Notes: generated by a model not told the origin, from the sequence alone. A stretch of 64,000 bases of DNA from JAGQVA01 sp041391725 (GCA_041391725.1 JAWKNL010000005.1:260222-324221); one strand, 5' to 3'; counted from the first letter of the stretch, positions 18,201 through 27,539 are shown. Numbers and translations: made by a program.

Positions 18201-18409
18201 GATGCAACAGAGCTGCTCTGTCGATGAAACTTGAGGCCGGAGAAACGCTGTTAATTTCGTTTACCGACAACGGAAGTGGATTTGACCTTACCGAAGCCCG
18301 GTATGGGCACGGGCTGATGAATGTACGCGACCGGGCGGCAAAAATCGGCGCATTACTCAAAATTGTCTCTGATTCAAGCGGAACCACCATTACCCTGAAA
18401 GTCCAATGA
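15257..18409 (+). CDS. Propeller-type sensor histidine kinase (Reg_prop, Y_Y_Y, HisKA_3)
   Basis: 1050 residues. Signal peptide, then about 14 Reg_prop blades (recurring LWxGTxxGL motifs from residue 50 to 690) forming periplasmic propellers. A Y_Y_Y domain follows (about 730-810), then one membrane helix (about 814-834), a HisKA_3 segment with phospho-His in FHDELGHKL (about residue 860), and HATPase_c with N-box KEVMNNSLKHSG and GHGLMNVRDRA. This resembles the one-piece sensors of Bacteroidota, which often bind glycans or other polymers, but without their fused regulator. The partner LuxR regulator starts in its stop codon. A second ATG at 15290 would give a cleaner signal peptide; I kept 15257 because of the A-rich stretch before it. 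Confidence 0.92.
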   Translation: MDSLHVRKSYNMRFAAFLPAFLVFFFLSYAGAQDFTVRTIGLSEGLSQSSINAIVQDDQGFLWFATQDGLNRYDGYEFEVMKNEPFDTGSLSHNHITALYFDARGNLWAGTTSGLNVFLPQSRKFRRFFLDSNNPYSISGSQITCFYETAEGVLWVGTNEGLCRMRLNTVNKIATDTFLFERIPIPPSADAPSEKYSPENIILCLSEWKDTLWIGTRNGLFTRSREGKVERYNSGFGSENQNPLTIKALGADSAGHFYLFTNQGNYRRTEASATFESGIFPSRHHPGGVPVHRFLCDRAGNILLATEGYGILRYKPGEEKQWPPPQWMGEEPANMADNWMFDIIEDKLSPGTYWAGTAVGGIRHILKNTRKFYSNPGLEPQLQTFVRSSFIDSRGIVWLGLENGLIRHDEKANTSRVFPQVSEKSRIVYKFFEDSRGQVWLGTENGLFVVSEKGGLRFREIFLPDSLKDRRISEIKEAADGKLWLGTGSSLVLFDPKEDDILAVSHPLDSLFGKGKYGFITDWKMDRKGRLWVSSLSGLVRIDRPEHLFYSSGEDWEIKYFHHNPADVHSLRNESVSNIALDDSGLVWLGTMNGLIRVEENDGQIRFHAFTEKDGLANNVIYALAFDDQTHSLWMSTNRGLTRFDPHAFRADNYDIRDGLQDNEFNQCAIGKSRNGQLIFGGLRGYTRFSPGEITRDKTPPQIWITSFSGGDGQDREMLYYNPEPLKLRYTENTFTIGYTGLNYKNTTQNMYAYRLVLDGDTVAAKWVQTGNSRQASITNLPPGEYTFQVKAANSDGIWSASTADLAIVILPPFWQTWWFYLISLTLLGSLLGSFHIYRLRQKVRRVMELERVRKNTAADFHDELGHKLTIISLFGEILKNQLEGVSEKSLPHLNKMISTSNSLYYSMKDLLWVLDPEKDSFLDMAILLKDFGDELFDKTGVSFVVEGIKDEMSKKILPMELKRHIVLIFKEVMNNSLKHSGCNRAALSMKLEAGETLLISFTDNGSGFDLTEARYGHGLMNVRDRAAKIGALLKIVSDSSGTTITLKVQ

Positions 18410-19062
18410 ATACGCATTCACATACACAACAACCACAACTGATAGGCGTAGCCATCGTGGAGGATATTCGTGATATCCGCGAAGGGCTGGAAATCATCAT
18501 CAATCAGTCGAAAGACTGCTATTGTGCCGGAACGTATTCTGATGGAGAAACCGCCGTGAAGGCGCTCACACAATCCCCGCCGGATGTCATTCTGATGGAC
18601 ATTGTATTGCCGGGGATCAGCGGCATTGAGTGTGTGCAGATGATCAAATCCGAAGCTCCGGAAGTGGATGTGCTAATGCTGACGGTTCACAGCGATGATC
18701 AGTCGGTCTTTCAGTCACTTCAGGCCGGCGCCTGTGGTTATCTCACCAAAAATACTTCGCCCGACAAGTTGCTCGATGCGATCCGCGAAGCGCATGCGGG
18801 GGGGGCACCGATGACATCGGGCATCGCCCGGATGGTAGTGGGCTCTTTCAGCCGTTTCCGCAACCCTTCACCCGAACTCACCCGGAGAGAAACAGAAGTG
18901 CTGGAACAACTGTGCGAGGGTAAAAGTTATAAAATGATTGCCGACGCCCTGTTTATCAGCGAAGATACCGTCAGGCATCACCTGAAAAATATTTACAAAA
19001 AACTCGAAGTTAATTCCAAGTCAGAGGCAGTGATAAAAGCGATGAAAGACCGGCTGGTGTAG
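18406..19062 (+). CDS. NarL/LuxR-family response regulator
   Basis: 218 residues: an N-terminal receiver with acidic residues IVED, phospho-acceptor Asp65 in LMDIVLPGISG, Thr in MLTVHSDD and Lys in LTKNTSPDKL, then a LuxR-type HTH (LTRRETEVLEQLCEGKSYKMIA and TVRHHLKNIYKKL). Its ATG overlaps the stop of the propeller kinase, so the two form a two-component pair. The lipoprotein gene 60 bp downstream is a reasonable target but no binding site can be defined. Confidence 0.95.
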   Translation: MNTHSHTQQPQLIGVAIVEDIRDIREGLEIIINQSKDCYCAGTYSDGETAVKALTQSPPDVILMDIVLPGISGIECVQMIKSEAPEVDVLMLTVHSDDQSVFQSLQAGACGYLTKNTSPDKLLDAIREAHAGGAPMTSGIARMVVGSFSRFRNPSPELTRRETEVLEQLCEGKSYKMIADALFISEDTVRHHLKNIYKKLEVNSKSEAVIKAMKDRLV

Positions 19063-19121
19063 TTTTTACTGACAAATATTTTGTAATTTCCCGGCCCTTT
19101 CCTCTGTAACCCCTGACTGGA

Positions 19122-22100
19122 ATGAAAAACCTGCCCTTACTTTTATTCGCTTACCTGATGCTGGTCTGGAGCTGCCATCGGCCGGTACACTCAGATTCAC
19201 ACGCAGAAGATTTCCCTAAAGTTTATCGCTCCGTTCTCGACCTGAGAGCCCGTATGGCCTCGGTCGCACTGGAAGACTCTTTCTGGGTGGCTTACGACGC
19301 CAAAGACGGCGGTTTGTACAAAGTCTGGAAAGACGGCGTACTGTTTGACGGCCCTGTATTTACCACCGCGCATGGCCCTCAGCCTACCTCTGTCGGTGCT
19401 TCGTGGATTTTCTCTCCCGATACAGATCCCTGGCGGCTGGTTTCCGAAGGCGTCGCATACAACCCGGAGGTGCAGTACCGGGGACACAGTACCGAAGGGC
19501 ATCATGTTTCCTTTCATTTTGAATTAAAAACCGCAGACGGGCGGGTGATCACTGTAACCGAAACCCCGGAAGTTGTGGTCAACAAATACAATGTAAAAGG
19601 ACTGCGCCGCACCTATTTCACTGAGGGCGTACCCAAAGGAACCTCGGTTGTACTCAATACCTGGATCAGTTCTGTGCGCAATGACCGGGACATCGAGACG
19701 ACAGGAAAACTTACCTGGAATGATGACCGGGCTACCCGGTTGTTTGACTGGGCTTATATCCTGGAGGGAAGCGCCTCTCTGGAATTAAAAAGCAACTCCT
19801 CCACCGAATTTACCCTTTGGTTGTACCCGCAGCCCACACAAGTTCCGGAAAAAGAAACCGCGGAGGATGAAGAAGCCGTACATCCCGGGCTCGCATTGCT
19901 CGAAAGAAGCGATTGCAAAACCTGCCATAATGAGACCTTAAAAACCATTGGCCCATCTTACCTGTCGGTGGCAGAAAAATATCCTTTTTCTCTTCAGGTT
20001 GTAGATCAACTGAGCCAGAAAGTGATTAAAGGAGGAGCAGGCGTTTGGGGCGACCAGGCAATGATCGCTCACCCCGACCTGATGATGGCCGATGCAAAAA
20101 AAATGGTTTCCTGGATTCTCTCTCTCGATGGCGAACCCGAACCCGAGGCACCTGCATCCGCTGAGGCCAATAATGTTATCGAAAAACCTGCACCTGGGCA
20201 CGGCCCGGTGGTCAATCTGTATAAATCAGAAGATACACTCAACGATTTTCCGAAAATCGGCGACGACGAAGAGCCCGTATTTTCCGGGGTTGTGCCCGCC
20301 ATTCATTTTGAAGGCGAAGAAATGCCCGATGCACTCAGGCAAAATATCTATGCCCGTTTTTCCGGTATTCTGGATATTGCTGAGGAGAAAAACTATGTCT
20401 TCCGCCTCATCAGCGATGACGGCTCCATCCTCCGTATCGACGGACAGGTGGTGCTGGATCACGGCGGATTACACGGCGCTGAGGCCAAAGATGCTGAGAT
20501 TATTCTCAAACCCGGCAAACATCCGTTCAGTGTGGATTATTTTCAGGGTGGAGGCGGCGCCTCACTTTCCCTCCAGTGGTTGCCCTATGGGGAGGATGGC
20601 TTCACCATTGTGCCGAATACGGTTATCCTGACCGACTCAGCAGATCTGAAAACCGCTAAAAAATTTGTGGCTTCTTACGAACTGGTAAACGGTATCCCCG
20701 GCGACAGTATTCCGCTGGCAGGCGTTCACCCTTCGTTTACTCTGGCAACCGTAAGACCCTCCGGATTTGAGCCCAAAGTGGGAGGAATGGATTTTCTGCC
20801 CGACGGAAGACTCGTGGTGAGTACCTGGGATCCGGAAGGTTCTGTTTTCGTGCTGGATCATATCAAAGAAAGTGTGGACAAAGGCAACCCTGAACTGGTC
20901 ACTGTCAAACGAATAGCCAAAGGACTGGCCGAACCGCTGGGGCTGAAAGTAGTGGATGGCGAAATCTACATTCTCCAGAAACAGGAACTTACCCACCTGA
21001 TTGATCGCAATGGAGATGATATGATCGATGAATACCGGACGGTATGTAACGGGTGGCGTGTATCCGCCAATTTCCATGAATTTGCCTTCGGACTGGTATA
21101 TAAAAACGGGTACTTCTACGGAACCCTTGCCACTGCCATCAATCCCGGCGGGGCGAGTACCCAACCCCAGATTCCCGACCGGGAAAGTGGTGCGCATTTC
21201 AAAGGCAGATGGAAGTTTTTCCTTTATTGCCTCCGGACTCCGCACCCCAACGGTATTTCCATGGATCAAAACGGCGAAATATTTGTCGCAGACAATCAGG
21301 GCGACTGGCTGCCCGCCTCCAAAATCCTCCACATAGTCCAGGATCAGTGGTATGGCTCGCGCTCGGTTGATTTTGAAGGAACTGCCAACTTAAAAGAAAA
21401 ACCACCCGTGGTATGGCTCCCGCAGGATGAAATCGGCAATAGTCCCAGCCAGCCCGCAACGCTGGATGTCGGCCCGTATAAGGGTCAAATGATTCACGGA
21501 GAAGTAACCCACGGCGGGATCAAACGGGTGTTTACCGAAGTGATCAACGGACAGATACAGGGTTGTTTATTCCGTTTTACCCAGGGCCTCGAGTCAGGGG
21601 TAAACCGCCTGGTCTGGGGGCCCGATGGCGCCCTGTACATAGGTGGTGTAGGCAACCCCGGCAACTGGAGCCATATGGGCAAAAACTGGTATGGCCTGCA
21701 GCGACTCGAATACAATGGAAATCCGGTATTTGAAATGCTGGCAGTACGAGCAAGAACAAACGGGATGGAAATAGAATTTACCGAACCACTAAAGGAAAAT
21801 GACGGATTTGACCCCAAAGACTACCTCGTGCAGCAGTGGCGTTATGTTCCCACCGAAAACTATGGCGGACCGAAAGTGGATAAAGAGAATCTCGTGATTA
21901 AATCCATTCGGGTCTCTCCTGACCACAAGCGGGTATTCCTCGAACTGCCCGGCATGAAAGAAGGGCATATGGTCTATCTCCACCTGAAAAAACATTTTAT
22001 CAGCGCCGCAGAACGCGAAATCTGGACCACCGAAGCCTGGTACAACCTCAATCAGATTCCTGCCGACCTGCCCGGGTTTGCCGAATCTGCCCCCTACGAA

Positions 22101-22772
22101 GCTGTAGCAGACAATCAGCTTACCACCCGCGAGAAAGCAGAAGGGTGGGAGCTTCTTTTCGACGGGACAACTACCAATGGGTGGCGAACCTATAAAAAAG
22201 ATAAAATCGGTTCCTCATGGTTTGTTGAAGACGGCGCACTCACCATCGGCGGTGAGAAAAAAGAATGGCAGTTTGCCGATGGTGGTGATATTATTTCCAG
22301 TCAGGAGTACGACAATTTTGAACTGGAACTAGACTGGAAAATAACACCCGGAGGCAATAGCGGAGTGATTTATCATGTCGTGGAAGCCGATAAATACACC
22401 TATGTATGGGAAACCGGCCCCGAAATGCAGGTGCTGGACAATGAGGGCCATCCCGATGCACAGATTGTCACACACAGATCAGGCGATCTTTACGATCTGA
22501 TTTCCTGCCGTATCGTTACCGCCAAGCCTGCCGGAAACTGGAACCATATACGCATTGTGGTAAACAATGGGAGAGTGGAGCAATGGCAAAACGGACATAA
22601 AGTCGTGGAATATGTGTTGGGCTTGGAAGAATGGAAAACACTGGTGGCCGGCAGCAAATGGAAAGATCATCCCGATTACGGTCGCTCAGGCAAAGGTCAT
22701 ATTTCCCTTCAGGATCATGGCGACAGGGTCTGGTTTAAGAATATAAAAATCCGCCGGCTGGGCGGAGTATAA
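19122..22772 (+). CDS. Very large lipoprotein: cytochrome c, PA14, propeller and DUF1080 domains
   Basis: 1216 residues. Lipoprotein signal with lipobox LVWSC (Cys18). After an N-terminal region of about 230 residues comes a class I cytochrome c domain with heme motif CKTCH (about 264-268) and the distal Met in MIAHPDLMMAD. A PA14 carbohydrate-binding-like domain follows (about 375-510, ISDDGSILRIDG), then a glucose/sorbosone-dehydrogenase-like beta-propeller (about 540-900). The C terminus is a DUF1080/3-keto-disaccharide-hydrolase jelly roll (about 1010-1216, WELLFDGTTTNGWR and GGNSGVIYHV). Proteins of this composite are known from Bacteroidota and Planctomycetota, where they are linked to sugar oxidation at the cell surface. 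The domain order suggests binding, oxidation and cleavage of a saccharide with electron transfer by the heme. The SDR gene follows 4 bp later. Confidence 0.85.
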   Translation: MKNLPLLLFAYLMLVWSCHRPVHSDSHAEDFPKVYRSVLDLRARMASVALEDSFWVAYDAKDGGLYKVWKDGVLFDGPVFTTAHGPQPTSVGASWIFSPDTDPWRLVSEGVAYNPEVQYRGHSTEGHHVSFHFELKTADGRVITVTETPEVVVNKYNVKGLRRTYFTEGVPKGTSVVLNTWISSVRNDRDIETTGKLTWNDDRATRLFDWAYILEGSASLELKSNSSTEFTLWLYPQPTQVPEKETAEDEEAVHPGLALLERSDCKTCHNETLKTIGPSYLSVAEKYPFSLQVVDQLSQKVIKGGAGVWGDQAMIAHPDLMMADAKKMVSWILSLDGEPEPEAPASAEANNVIEKPAPGHGPVVNLYKSEDTLNDFPKIGDDEEPVFSGVVPAIHFEGEEMPDALRQNIYARFSGILDIAEEKNYVFRLISDDGSILRIDGQVVLDHGGLHGAEAKDAEIILKPGKHPFSVDYFQGGGGASLSLQWLPYGEDGFTIVPNTVILTDSADLKTAKKFVASYELVNGIPGDSIPLAGVHPSFTLATVRPSGFEPKVGGMDFLPDGRLVVSTWDPEGSVFVLDHIKESVDKGNPELVTVKRIAKGLAEPLGLKVVDGEIYILQKQELTHLIDRNGDDMIDEYRTVCNGWRVSANFHEFAFGLVYKNGYFYGTLATAINPGGASTQPQIPDRESGAHFKGRWKFFLYCLRTPHPNGISMDQNGEIFVADNQGDWLPASKILHIVQDQWYGSRSVDFEGTANLKEKPPVVWLPQDEIGNSPSQPATLDVGPYKGQMIHGEVTHGGIKRVFTEVINGQIQGCLFRFTQGLESGVNRLVWGPDGALYIGGVGNPGNWSHMGKNWYGLQRLEYNGNPVFEMLAVRARTNGMEIEFTEPLKENDGFDPKDYLVQQWRYVPTENYGGPKVDKENLVIKSIRVSPDHKRVFLELPGMKEGHMVYLHLKKHFISAAEREIWTTEAWYNLNQIPADLPGFAESAPYEAVADNQLTTREKAEGWELLFDGTTTNGWRTYKKDKIGSSWFVEDGALTIGGEKKEWQFADGGDIISSQEYDNFELELDWKITPGGNSGVIYHVVEADKYTYVWETGPEMQVLDNEGHPDAQIVTHRSGDLYDLISCRIVTAKPAGNWNHIRIVVNNGRVEQWQNGHKVVEYVLGLEEWKTLVAGSKWKDHPDYGRSGKGHISLQDHGDRVWFKNIKIRRLGGV

Positions 22773-22776
22773 ATTT

Positions 22777-23544
22777 ATGCGGTTTCATCACAAAACAGCC
22801 GTTATCACGGGTGGCGGTTCGGGCATAGGCGAGGCGACAGCCCGCGCCTTTGCCGCCGAAGGCGGAAATGTGGTCGTTGCAGACATCAATGGCCCGCAGG
22901 CAATGGCGGTGGCAGCGTCTATCAGCCAGGCTGGTGGAATTGCCATTGCCGTGAAAGGCGATGTGACTAATATCTCAGATGCCGCCCGGATTGCCAATGT
23001 AGCCGTTGATTCGTTTGGTAGTATTCATTTTCTTTGCTGTTCGGCTGGGCTTCAGACCTATGGAACCGTTGAAACCACAGACGAAGAAACCTGGGACCGG
23101 ACGCTGGGGGTAAATCTCAAGGGAATGTATCTTATGGCCAAATATTGCATTCCCCAGATCAGGCGACAGGGTGGGGGAGCGGTGGTAAATATCACTTCCG
23201 TACAGGCCATTCAGACCCAAAAAAATGTTTCAGCCTATGCCGCTTCCAAAGCAGGGGTAATCGCCCTTTCCAAATCCATGGCGATGGATTATGCGAGGGA
23301 AAACATCCGGGTCAATTGTATCTGCCCGGGCTCAATCGACACGCCGTTGCTTCGTTTTGGGGCAGCACAGCACGGTCCGTTGGATGAGGTGCTTGCTGCC
23401 TGGGGAGATCAGCATCCGATCGGGAGAATCGGTAAAGCAGAGGAAATCGCCAAAACGGTGCTGTTTCTTTTCAGCGATGATGCTGCCTTTATCCTGGGAC
23501 AGGCAATTGTGGTGGACGGCGGGCTGACAAGCAGATTGTTATAG
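22777..23544 (+). CDS. SDR-family NAD(P)-dependent oxidoreductase
   Basis: 255 residues, a classical short-chain dehydrogenase. Cofactor motif TGGGSGIGEA at residues 9-18, acidic residue in VVADIN favouring NAD, the CSAG segment in place of NNAG, catalytic Ser in NITSVQA, YxxxK in YAASK, and PGSIDTPL after it. The C terminus has GQAIVVDGG. It starts 4 bp after the lipoprotein gene, so it is in the same transcript and may handle the same sugar or its oxidised product. The exact substrate cannot be told from sequence. Confidence 0.93.
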   Translation: MRFHHKTAVITGGGSGIGEATARAFAAEGGNVVVADINGPQAMAVAASISQAGGIAIAVKGDVTNISDAARIANVAVDSFGSIHFLCCSAGLQTYGTVETTDEETWDRTLGVNLKGMYLMAKYCIPQIRRQGGGAVVNITSVQAIQTQKNVSAYAASKAGVIALSKSMAMDYARENIRVNCICPGSIDTPLLRFGAAQHGPLDEVLAAWGDQHPIGRIGKAEEIAKTVLFLFSDDAAFILGQAIVVDGGLTSRLL

Positions 23545-23587
23545 CAGAATTTTTCCTATATTCCCTTTAAATTCCTCAAAATTGCCT

Positions 23588-24220
23588 ATGATACGACTAA
23601 CTACTTTTGTATTGCTTTTTTTGTCGGTTTGCCGCCTCGCCGGCCAAAAAAGTGACAAGCAATTTGTTCTCTTTGATGTTACATTTACCTACACCAAAGA
23701 AGACGCCGACAATTCCACCCCGAGCAAGTCGCATTATTACGTGACCGATGATTTGCTCAATCCCGACCGCCCGGTGGACTGGACGGCTCCGGTGGATTTC
23801 CGAAACGGCACGGTGCATATCCGGGTGGAAGTACTGGAAAAGCCCCCCGGCAATTATCCCACTACCTGGAGCCTGTGTTATATTCCCAACAAGGGGCAAA
23901 AAAACAACTACGGATGCACCAGCACGGGTATTTATACAGAAACCGGTGTGTTTGAGAAAGATGTACCCATGACGGAGTTCTGGGAAAATGAATCTATCAT
24001 CTGGTCTGAGGGTATCCGTAGGATGGATCTGGTCATCAAAGACGACAGCGGCGGACAGGGCCATGCGCATAGAAGACCCGACCATGAGAATTATTTTCCC
24101 ACCAAAGTGCGAATCACGATGGTGCAGGTAGCTGCCGGAGCCGTGTATGATCCTAAGCTTGTACCAGGCCTGAAAAAGCACTCAGGAAAAAAAACAAAGC
24201 AGAGGAAAAAGGCTAATTGA
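23588..24220 (+). CDS. Secreted hypothetical protein
   Basis: About 210 residues from the ATG at 23588 (TTG at 23582 possible). Signal peptide with a likely cut after CRLAGQ. The mature part is beta-rich with single Cys residues at LCYIP and YGCTST that may form a disulfide, a polar segment KDDSGGQGHAH, and a very basic tail (KKHSGKKTKQRKK). I do not recognise a named family. It lies 44 bp after the SDR gene and could belong to the same transcript. Its end overlaps the convergent gene at 24213 by 8 bp. Confidence 0.6.
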   Translation: MIRLTTFVLLFLSVCRLAGQKSDKQFVLFDVTFTYTKEDADNSTPSKSHYYVTDDLLNPDRPVDWTAPVDFRNGTVHIRVEVLEKPPGNYPTTWSLCYIPNKGQKNNYGCTSTGIYTETGVFEKDVPMTEFWENESIIWSEGIRRMDLVIKDDSGGQGHAHRRPDHENYFPTKVRITMVQVAAGAVYDPKLVPGLKKHSGKKTKQRKKAN

Positions 24221-24803
24221 GTTCGTCTTTCATGTCGCAGAGAAGATGGACGATTTTGGTTACGGTTTTAAGGTCTTCCTCTGTTCTGAGCGGTCGGGTG
24301 AGGATAAAATTCATCGATTCGCCATCGAGGTAAAACAACCCCTCCGGAAGATCGCGGAAAGTATCGTGTATGCTGATTTTTACATTCTCCGAAAGAATCA
24401 GTCCGGCGAAAAGCATATCATTGGTTTCAATCACGATATCAGCCCCTATATCATGCCGCACCACAATGGATTTGTCATTGAAACTGATTTGCCTGAGCTC
24501 TTCAGAAAGATTTTTGCTGATTCTCAGCCATTTAAGGTTGGGATTGGTCATTGAGACAGAAAAACAGACAAAACCCGGGGCGGAAATCGCGGTGAATGGA
24601 ATTACTTTGACCGGATAGCCGCGAAACCTGCCAAAAATGGTAAAATCATTGAAAGTGGAATACGCAATGTGAAGACTCAGCCGTTGGGCCAGGTCGCGGT
24701 GCAAATTTTCAATCCTGCGGTAGGTTCGGTAAATTCGAAGCCCCCATACGATTAATATGGCGACAACCAGCAGTAGTACGAATAGAATCAGCGGAATAAG
24801 CAT
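24213..24803 (-). CDS. Single-pass membrane protein, unknown function
   Basis: 196 residues. An N-terminal membrane helix (about 2-24) is followed by a short basic stretch (RIYRTYRRIENLHRD) and a soluble domain of about 160 residues that looks alpha/beta. The Arg/Tyr-rich juxtamembrane segment suggests a cytoplasmic domain. No family recognised and no catalytic motif seen. It is transcribed alone, divergent from the alpha/beta hydrolase gene 27 bp away. Confidence 0.6.
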   Translation of the reverse strand: MLIPLILFVLLLVVAILIVWGLRIYRTYRRIENLHRDLAQRLSLHIAYSTFNDFTIFGRFRGYPVKVIPFTAISAPGFVCFSVSMTNPNLKWLRISKNLSEELRQISFNDKSIVVRHDIGADIVIETNDMLFAGLILSENVKISIHDTFRDLPEGLFYLDGESMNFILTRPLRTEEDLKTVTKIVHLLCDMKDELN

Positions 24804-24830
24804 AAATTTCCCATTTCACCGGTAAAGTAA

Positions 24831-25529
24831 ATGAATCCTGACAATATCACAACGCCCGACCGCCGAATCATTTATGCAATCCCCGGTCTGGGAACCGACG
24901 GGCGAATATTTTCGAAGCTGGACTTGCCCTATCAGTTGGAAATTCTCCAATGGCCTGAACCCGACCCTGGCGAAGATCTCCTTTCCTACACGCATAAAAT
25001 AGCGAGCCAGATTCCGGATAAATCCCCTGTTACCCTGCTCGGGCTTTCATTTGGCGGGGTGATTGCACAAGAAATGGCCAGGATTCGCCCGGTAAAAAAA
25101 ATCCTTCTGATTTCGTCGGTTATCTCTCCCTCAGAACTTCCATTCCACTTTCAGACGGCACGGCTACTGCCTTTTTACCGGCTTTCGCGCGGCAAGTGGC
25201 GTATCAGGATGTTGCCTTACTGGAGTCCGTTGTTTGGAATCAGGGACAGCGGTGAGCAAAAATTGTTACAGGAAATATTTTCTTCCTTTTCCGATACTTA
25301 CCGGATGTGGGCAATCCACCGACTGGTAAACTGGCGGGGAAGTGTGCACGATGTGCCCATAGCGCGCCTTCACGGAGGAAAAGATAAAGTCTTTCCCCCT
25401 GGAAAAATCAGCGGCGGGGAAATTTTGAAGCATGGAAACCATTTTATGATTTATCAGAATGCTGATTTAATTACAGACTGGATTGTTCGGGAAATGGAAC
25501 CCAACGGCAAATCCGGCCTTACCGTTTGA
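24831..25529 (+). CDS. Alpha/beta-hydrolase fold protein
   Basis: 232 residues with the alpha/beta hydrolase pattern. Oxyanion-hole region IPGLGTDGR near the N terminus, nucleophile elbow GLSFGG (Ser73), acid in HGGKDKVFP and catalytic His in KHGNHFMIY. The triad is complete, so an esterase or similar activity is expected; the substrate is unknown. It is smaller than most BioH/MhpC-type members because the cap domain is short. No signal peptide, so cytoplasmic. Confidence 0.85.
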   Translation: MNPDNITTPDRRIIYAIPGLGTDGRIFSKLDLPYQLEILQWPEPDPGEDLLSYTHKIASQIPDKSPVTLLGLSFGGVIAQEMARIRPVKKILLISSVISPSELPFHFQTARLLPFYRLSRGKWRIRMLPYWSPLFGIRDSGEQKLLQEIFSSFSDTYRMWAIHRLVNWRGSVHDVPIARLHGGKDKVFPPGKISGGEILKHGNHFMIYQNADLITDWIVREMEPNGKSGLTV

Positions 25530-25664
25530 ACCAATCAATTTACCATTCAATACATGCTTTTGGCGGGCGAGCCGATGAGGGGGGAATAAACACGAAAATC
25601 AGTGTACTTTTAAAGCAAATCTTACATCTGATTTTTTTGCAATCATCGAAAAAAACTACCCCCA

Positions 25665-27539
25665 ATGCAAAAATTTACCCGTTATTTGATTTTTCCCTTT
25701 TTCTTCTTGTACTTTTCTTACATCCAGGCCGGAGTCATCTACGTAAACCATGGTGCATCCGGAGCCGCCAACGGAACCTCCTGGGCAGATGCCTACACCA
25801 CACTCCAGGCGGCGATTGATGCAGCAGCCTATTCCGGAGATGAAATCTGGGTTGCGGAAGGAACCTATTTCCCAACCAAAAATAACTCCGGCGCTGTGCC
25901 TGCTGACGCCCGGCAAAAAACCTTCCGCATTTATAAATCGATTTCCATTTATGGCGGATTTAACGGAACCGAAACCCTCCTCACTGAAAGAAATCCGAAA
26001 ACAAATGAAACCATTCTGAGTGGTATTCAGGGCATTACAAATGTCTATCAGGTGGTGTACATTTCCAGCACCAGCAATATTATCCTTGATGGATTTACGA
26101 TCACAGGCGGTATTGCCAATGGAAGTTCGTCTTATTCCCACGGTGGTGGAATTTACCTTTCCAATGCGAATAACGTCTTGCTCCAAAATCTTCTGATTAC
26201 GCAAAATGAAGGTGGAAACGGCGGAGGAATTTATAATGTCAACACCAGTGCAATCACTGTCAATCAGGTGCGTTTTCGTGGAAATGAAGCGATAAAAGGT
26301 GGCGCTATGTACAACGACAACACCAGTTCGATTACCGTAAAAAACAGTGTTTTATGCAACAACCATTCAGAGGAAGCTGGTGGCGCCATCTACAATAAAT
26401 CGTTGAGTGTCTTTGGACTTATCAATTGTGTCTTTTCTTCAAATAGCACTTTGGGAAATGGCGGCGGTTGTTATAATAACAGCATTAGTGCAATGACCAT
26501 TACCAATAGTACATTTTATGGGAATAGTGCAGATGGAAACGGCGGAGGGTTTTATGTTGTGTCTTCCTCCAGTTGCGAGTTTTACAACAGTATATTCTGG
26601 GATAATATTGACCAGAGCGGAAGTACGGCTGCCAATTCACAAGCCTGGGCCAACAACTCCACCTCTGCTAAAACATCTTACTACACGCTGATCAAAGGGT
26701 CAAACGGAAGTGGTGGAAGCTGGAGTTCTGCTTTTTCCGACGGCGGCCATAACCTTGATGCTAACCCTCTGTTTTTTGATATTGACGGAAATGATAATTC
26801 CAGTTGCTCTGAAGACGACAACTTTGGTCTGAGCGCAGGTTCACCCTGTATCAATGCGGGTACCAATACCGCCCCCGGAATTACCGCTTCAGATGCAGAA
26901 GGCGAAAGCCGTGTTCAGGCAGGAACCGTTGATCTTGGCCCGTTTGAAGGCATTGCTGATGCCGGATTCCCGGTAGAGTGGACATTTATTGAAGGAGATT
27001 GGGCATACACCAATTCCGGCCGGGTAGCAGCCCTGAGCTGGGGTACAGCCCAGGAAATCAACAACGATTATTTTGCTATAGAGCGTACGGTTGCCGGGCA
27101 GGATTGGGAAGAAGTTGGGCGAATAGATGGTTCCGGTACTACGGATCGGTCTTCGGTTTATCATTTTGAAGATGCAGGCATTCCTGTTGCAGCCGATGGC
27201 GTGGTATTTTCTTATCGCATCCGCCAGACAGATATTGATGGAAACTTCAGCTATAGCCAGACGGTAGAACTGGTTGTCGCTGATGCGGGGAAAGCCTCCT
27301 TCGCAGTTTATCCCAACCCTGCTTCCGGTCAGGTTACGCTGAATGCCTCGGTTGAGGGAGAAGAAAACCTCGACCTACTGCGAATTTTATCCCTCAATGG
27401 TCAGATAATGTACGAAGTCAGCCCTCAAACACAGAAATGGGAAGATACCATAGACGTTTCAAACCTGCCTGCGGGTATGTATTTTGCGCAGATGGTGTTT
27501 ACCAATGGGCAAAAAAGTATCCGGCTTATGATTCGGTAA
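25665..27539 (+). CDS. Secreted right-handed beta-helix protein with T9SS tail
   Basis: 624 residues. Signal peptide (IFPFFFLYFSYIQAG), then the typical start of this class (YVNHGASGAANGTSWADAY). A right-handed parallel beta-helix follows, with repeating NxxGGGxYN/GGAxYN turns (about 150-320), then the SPCINAGT element of choice-of-anchor Q proteins. Next is an FN3-like segment (LSWGTAQEINNDYFAIERT) and a C-terminal type IX sorting domain (FAVYPNPASGQVTLN...NLPAGMYFAQMV). It should be secreted and attached at the surface as an adhesin or structural protein; no catalytic residues for a lyase are evident. A strong terminator follows. Confidence 0.88.
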   Translation: MQKFTRYLIFPFFFLYFSYIQAGVIYVNHGASGAANGTSWADAYTTLQAAIDAAAYSGDEIWVAEGTYFPTKNNSGAVPADARQKTFRIYKSISIYGGFNGTETLLTERNPKTNETILSGIQGITNVYQVVYISSTSNIILDGFTITGGIANGSSSYSHGGGIYLSNANNVLLQNLLITQNEGGNGGGIYNVNTSAITVNQVRFRGNEAIKGGAMYNDNTSSITVKNSVLCNNHSEEAGGAIYNKSLSVFGLINCVFSSNSTLGNGGGCYNNSISAMTITNSTFYGNSADGNGGGFYVVSSSSCEFYNSIFWDNIDQSGSTAANSQAWANNSTSAKTSYYTLIKGSNGSGGSWSSAFSDGGHNLDANPLFFDIDGNDNSSCSEDDNFGLSAGSPCINAGTNTAPGITASDAEGESRVQAGTVDLGPFEGIADAGFPVEWTFIEGDWAYTNSGRVAALSWGTAQEINNDYFAIERTVAGQDWEEVGRIDGSGTTDRSSVYHFEDAGIPVAADGVVFSYRIRQTDIDGNFSYSQTVELVVADAGKASFAVYPNPASGQVTLNASVEGEENLDLLRILSLNGQIMYEVSPQTQKWEDTIDVSNLPAGMYFAQMVFTNGQKSIRLMIR

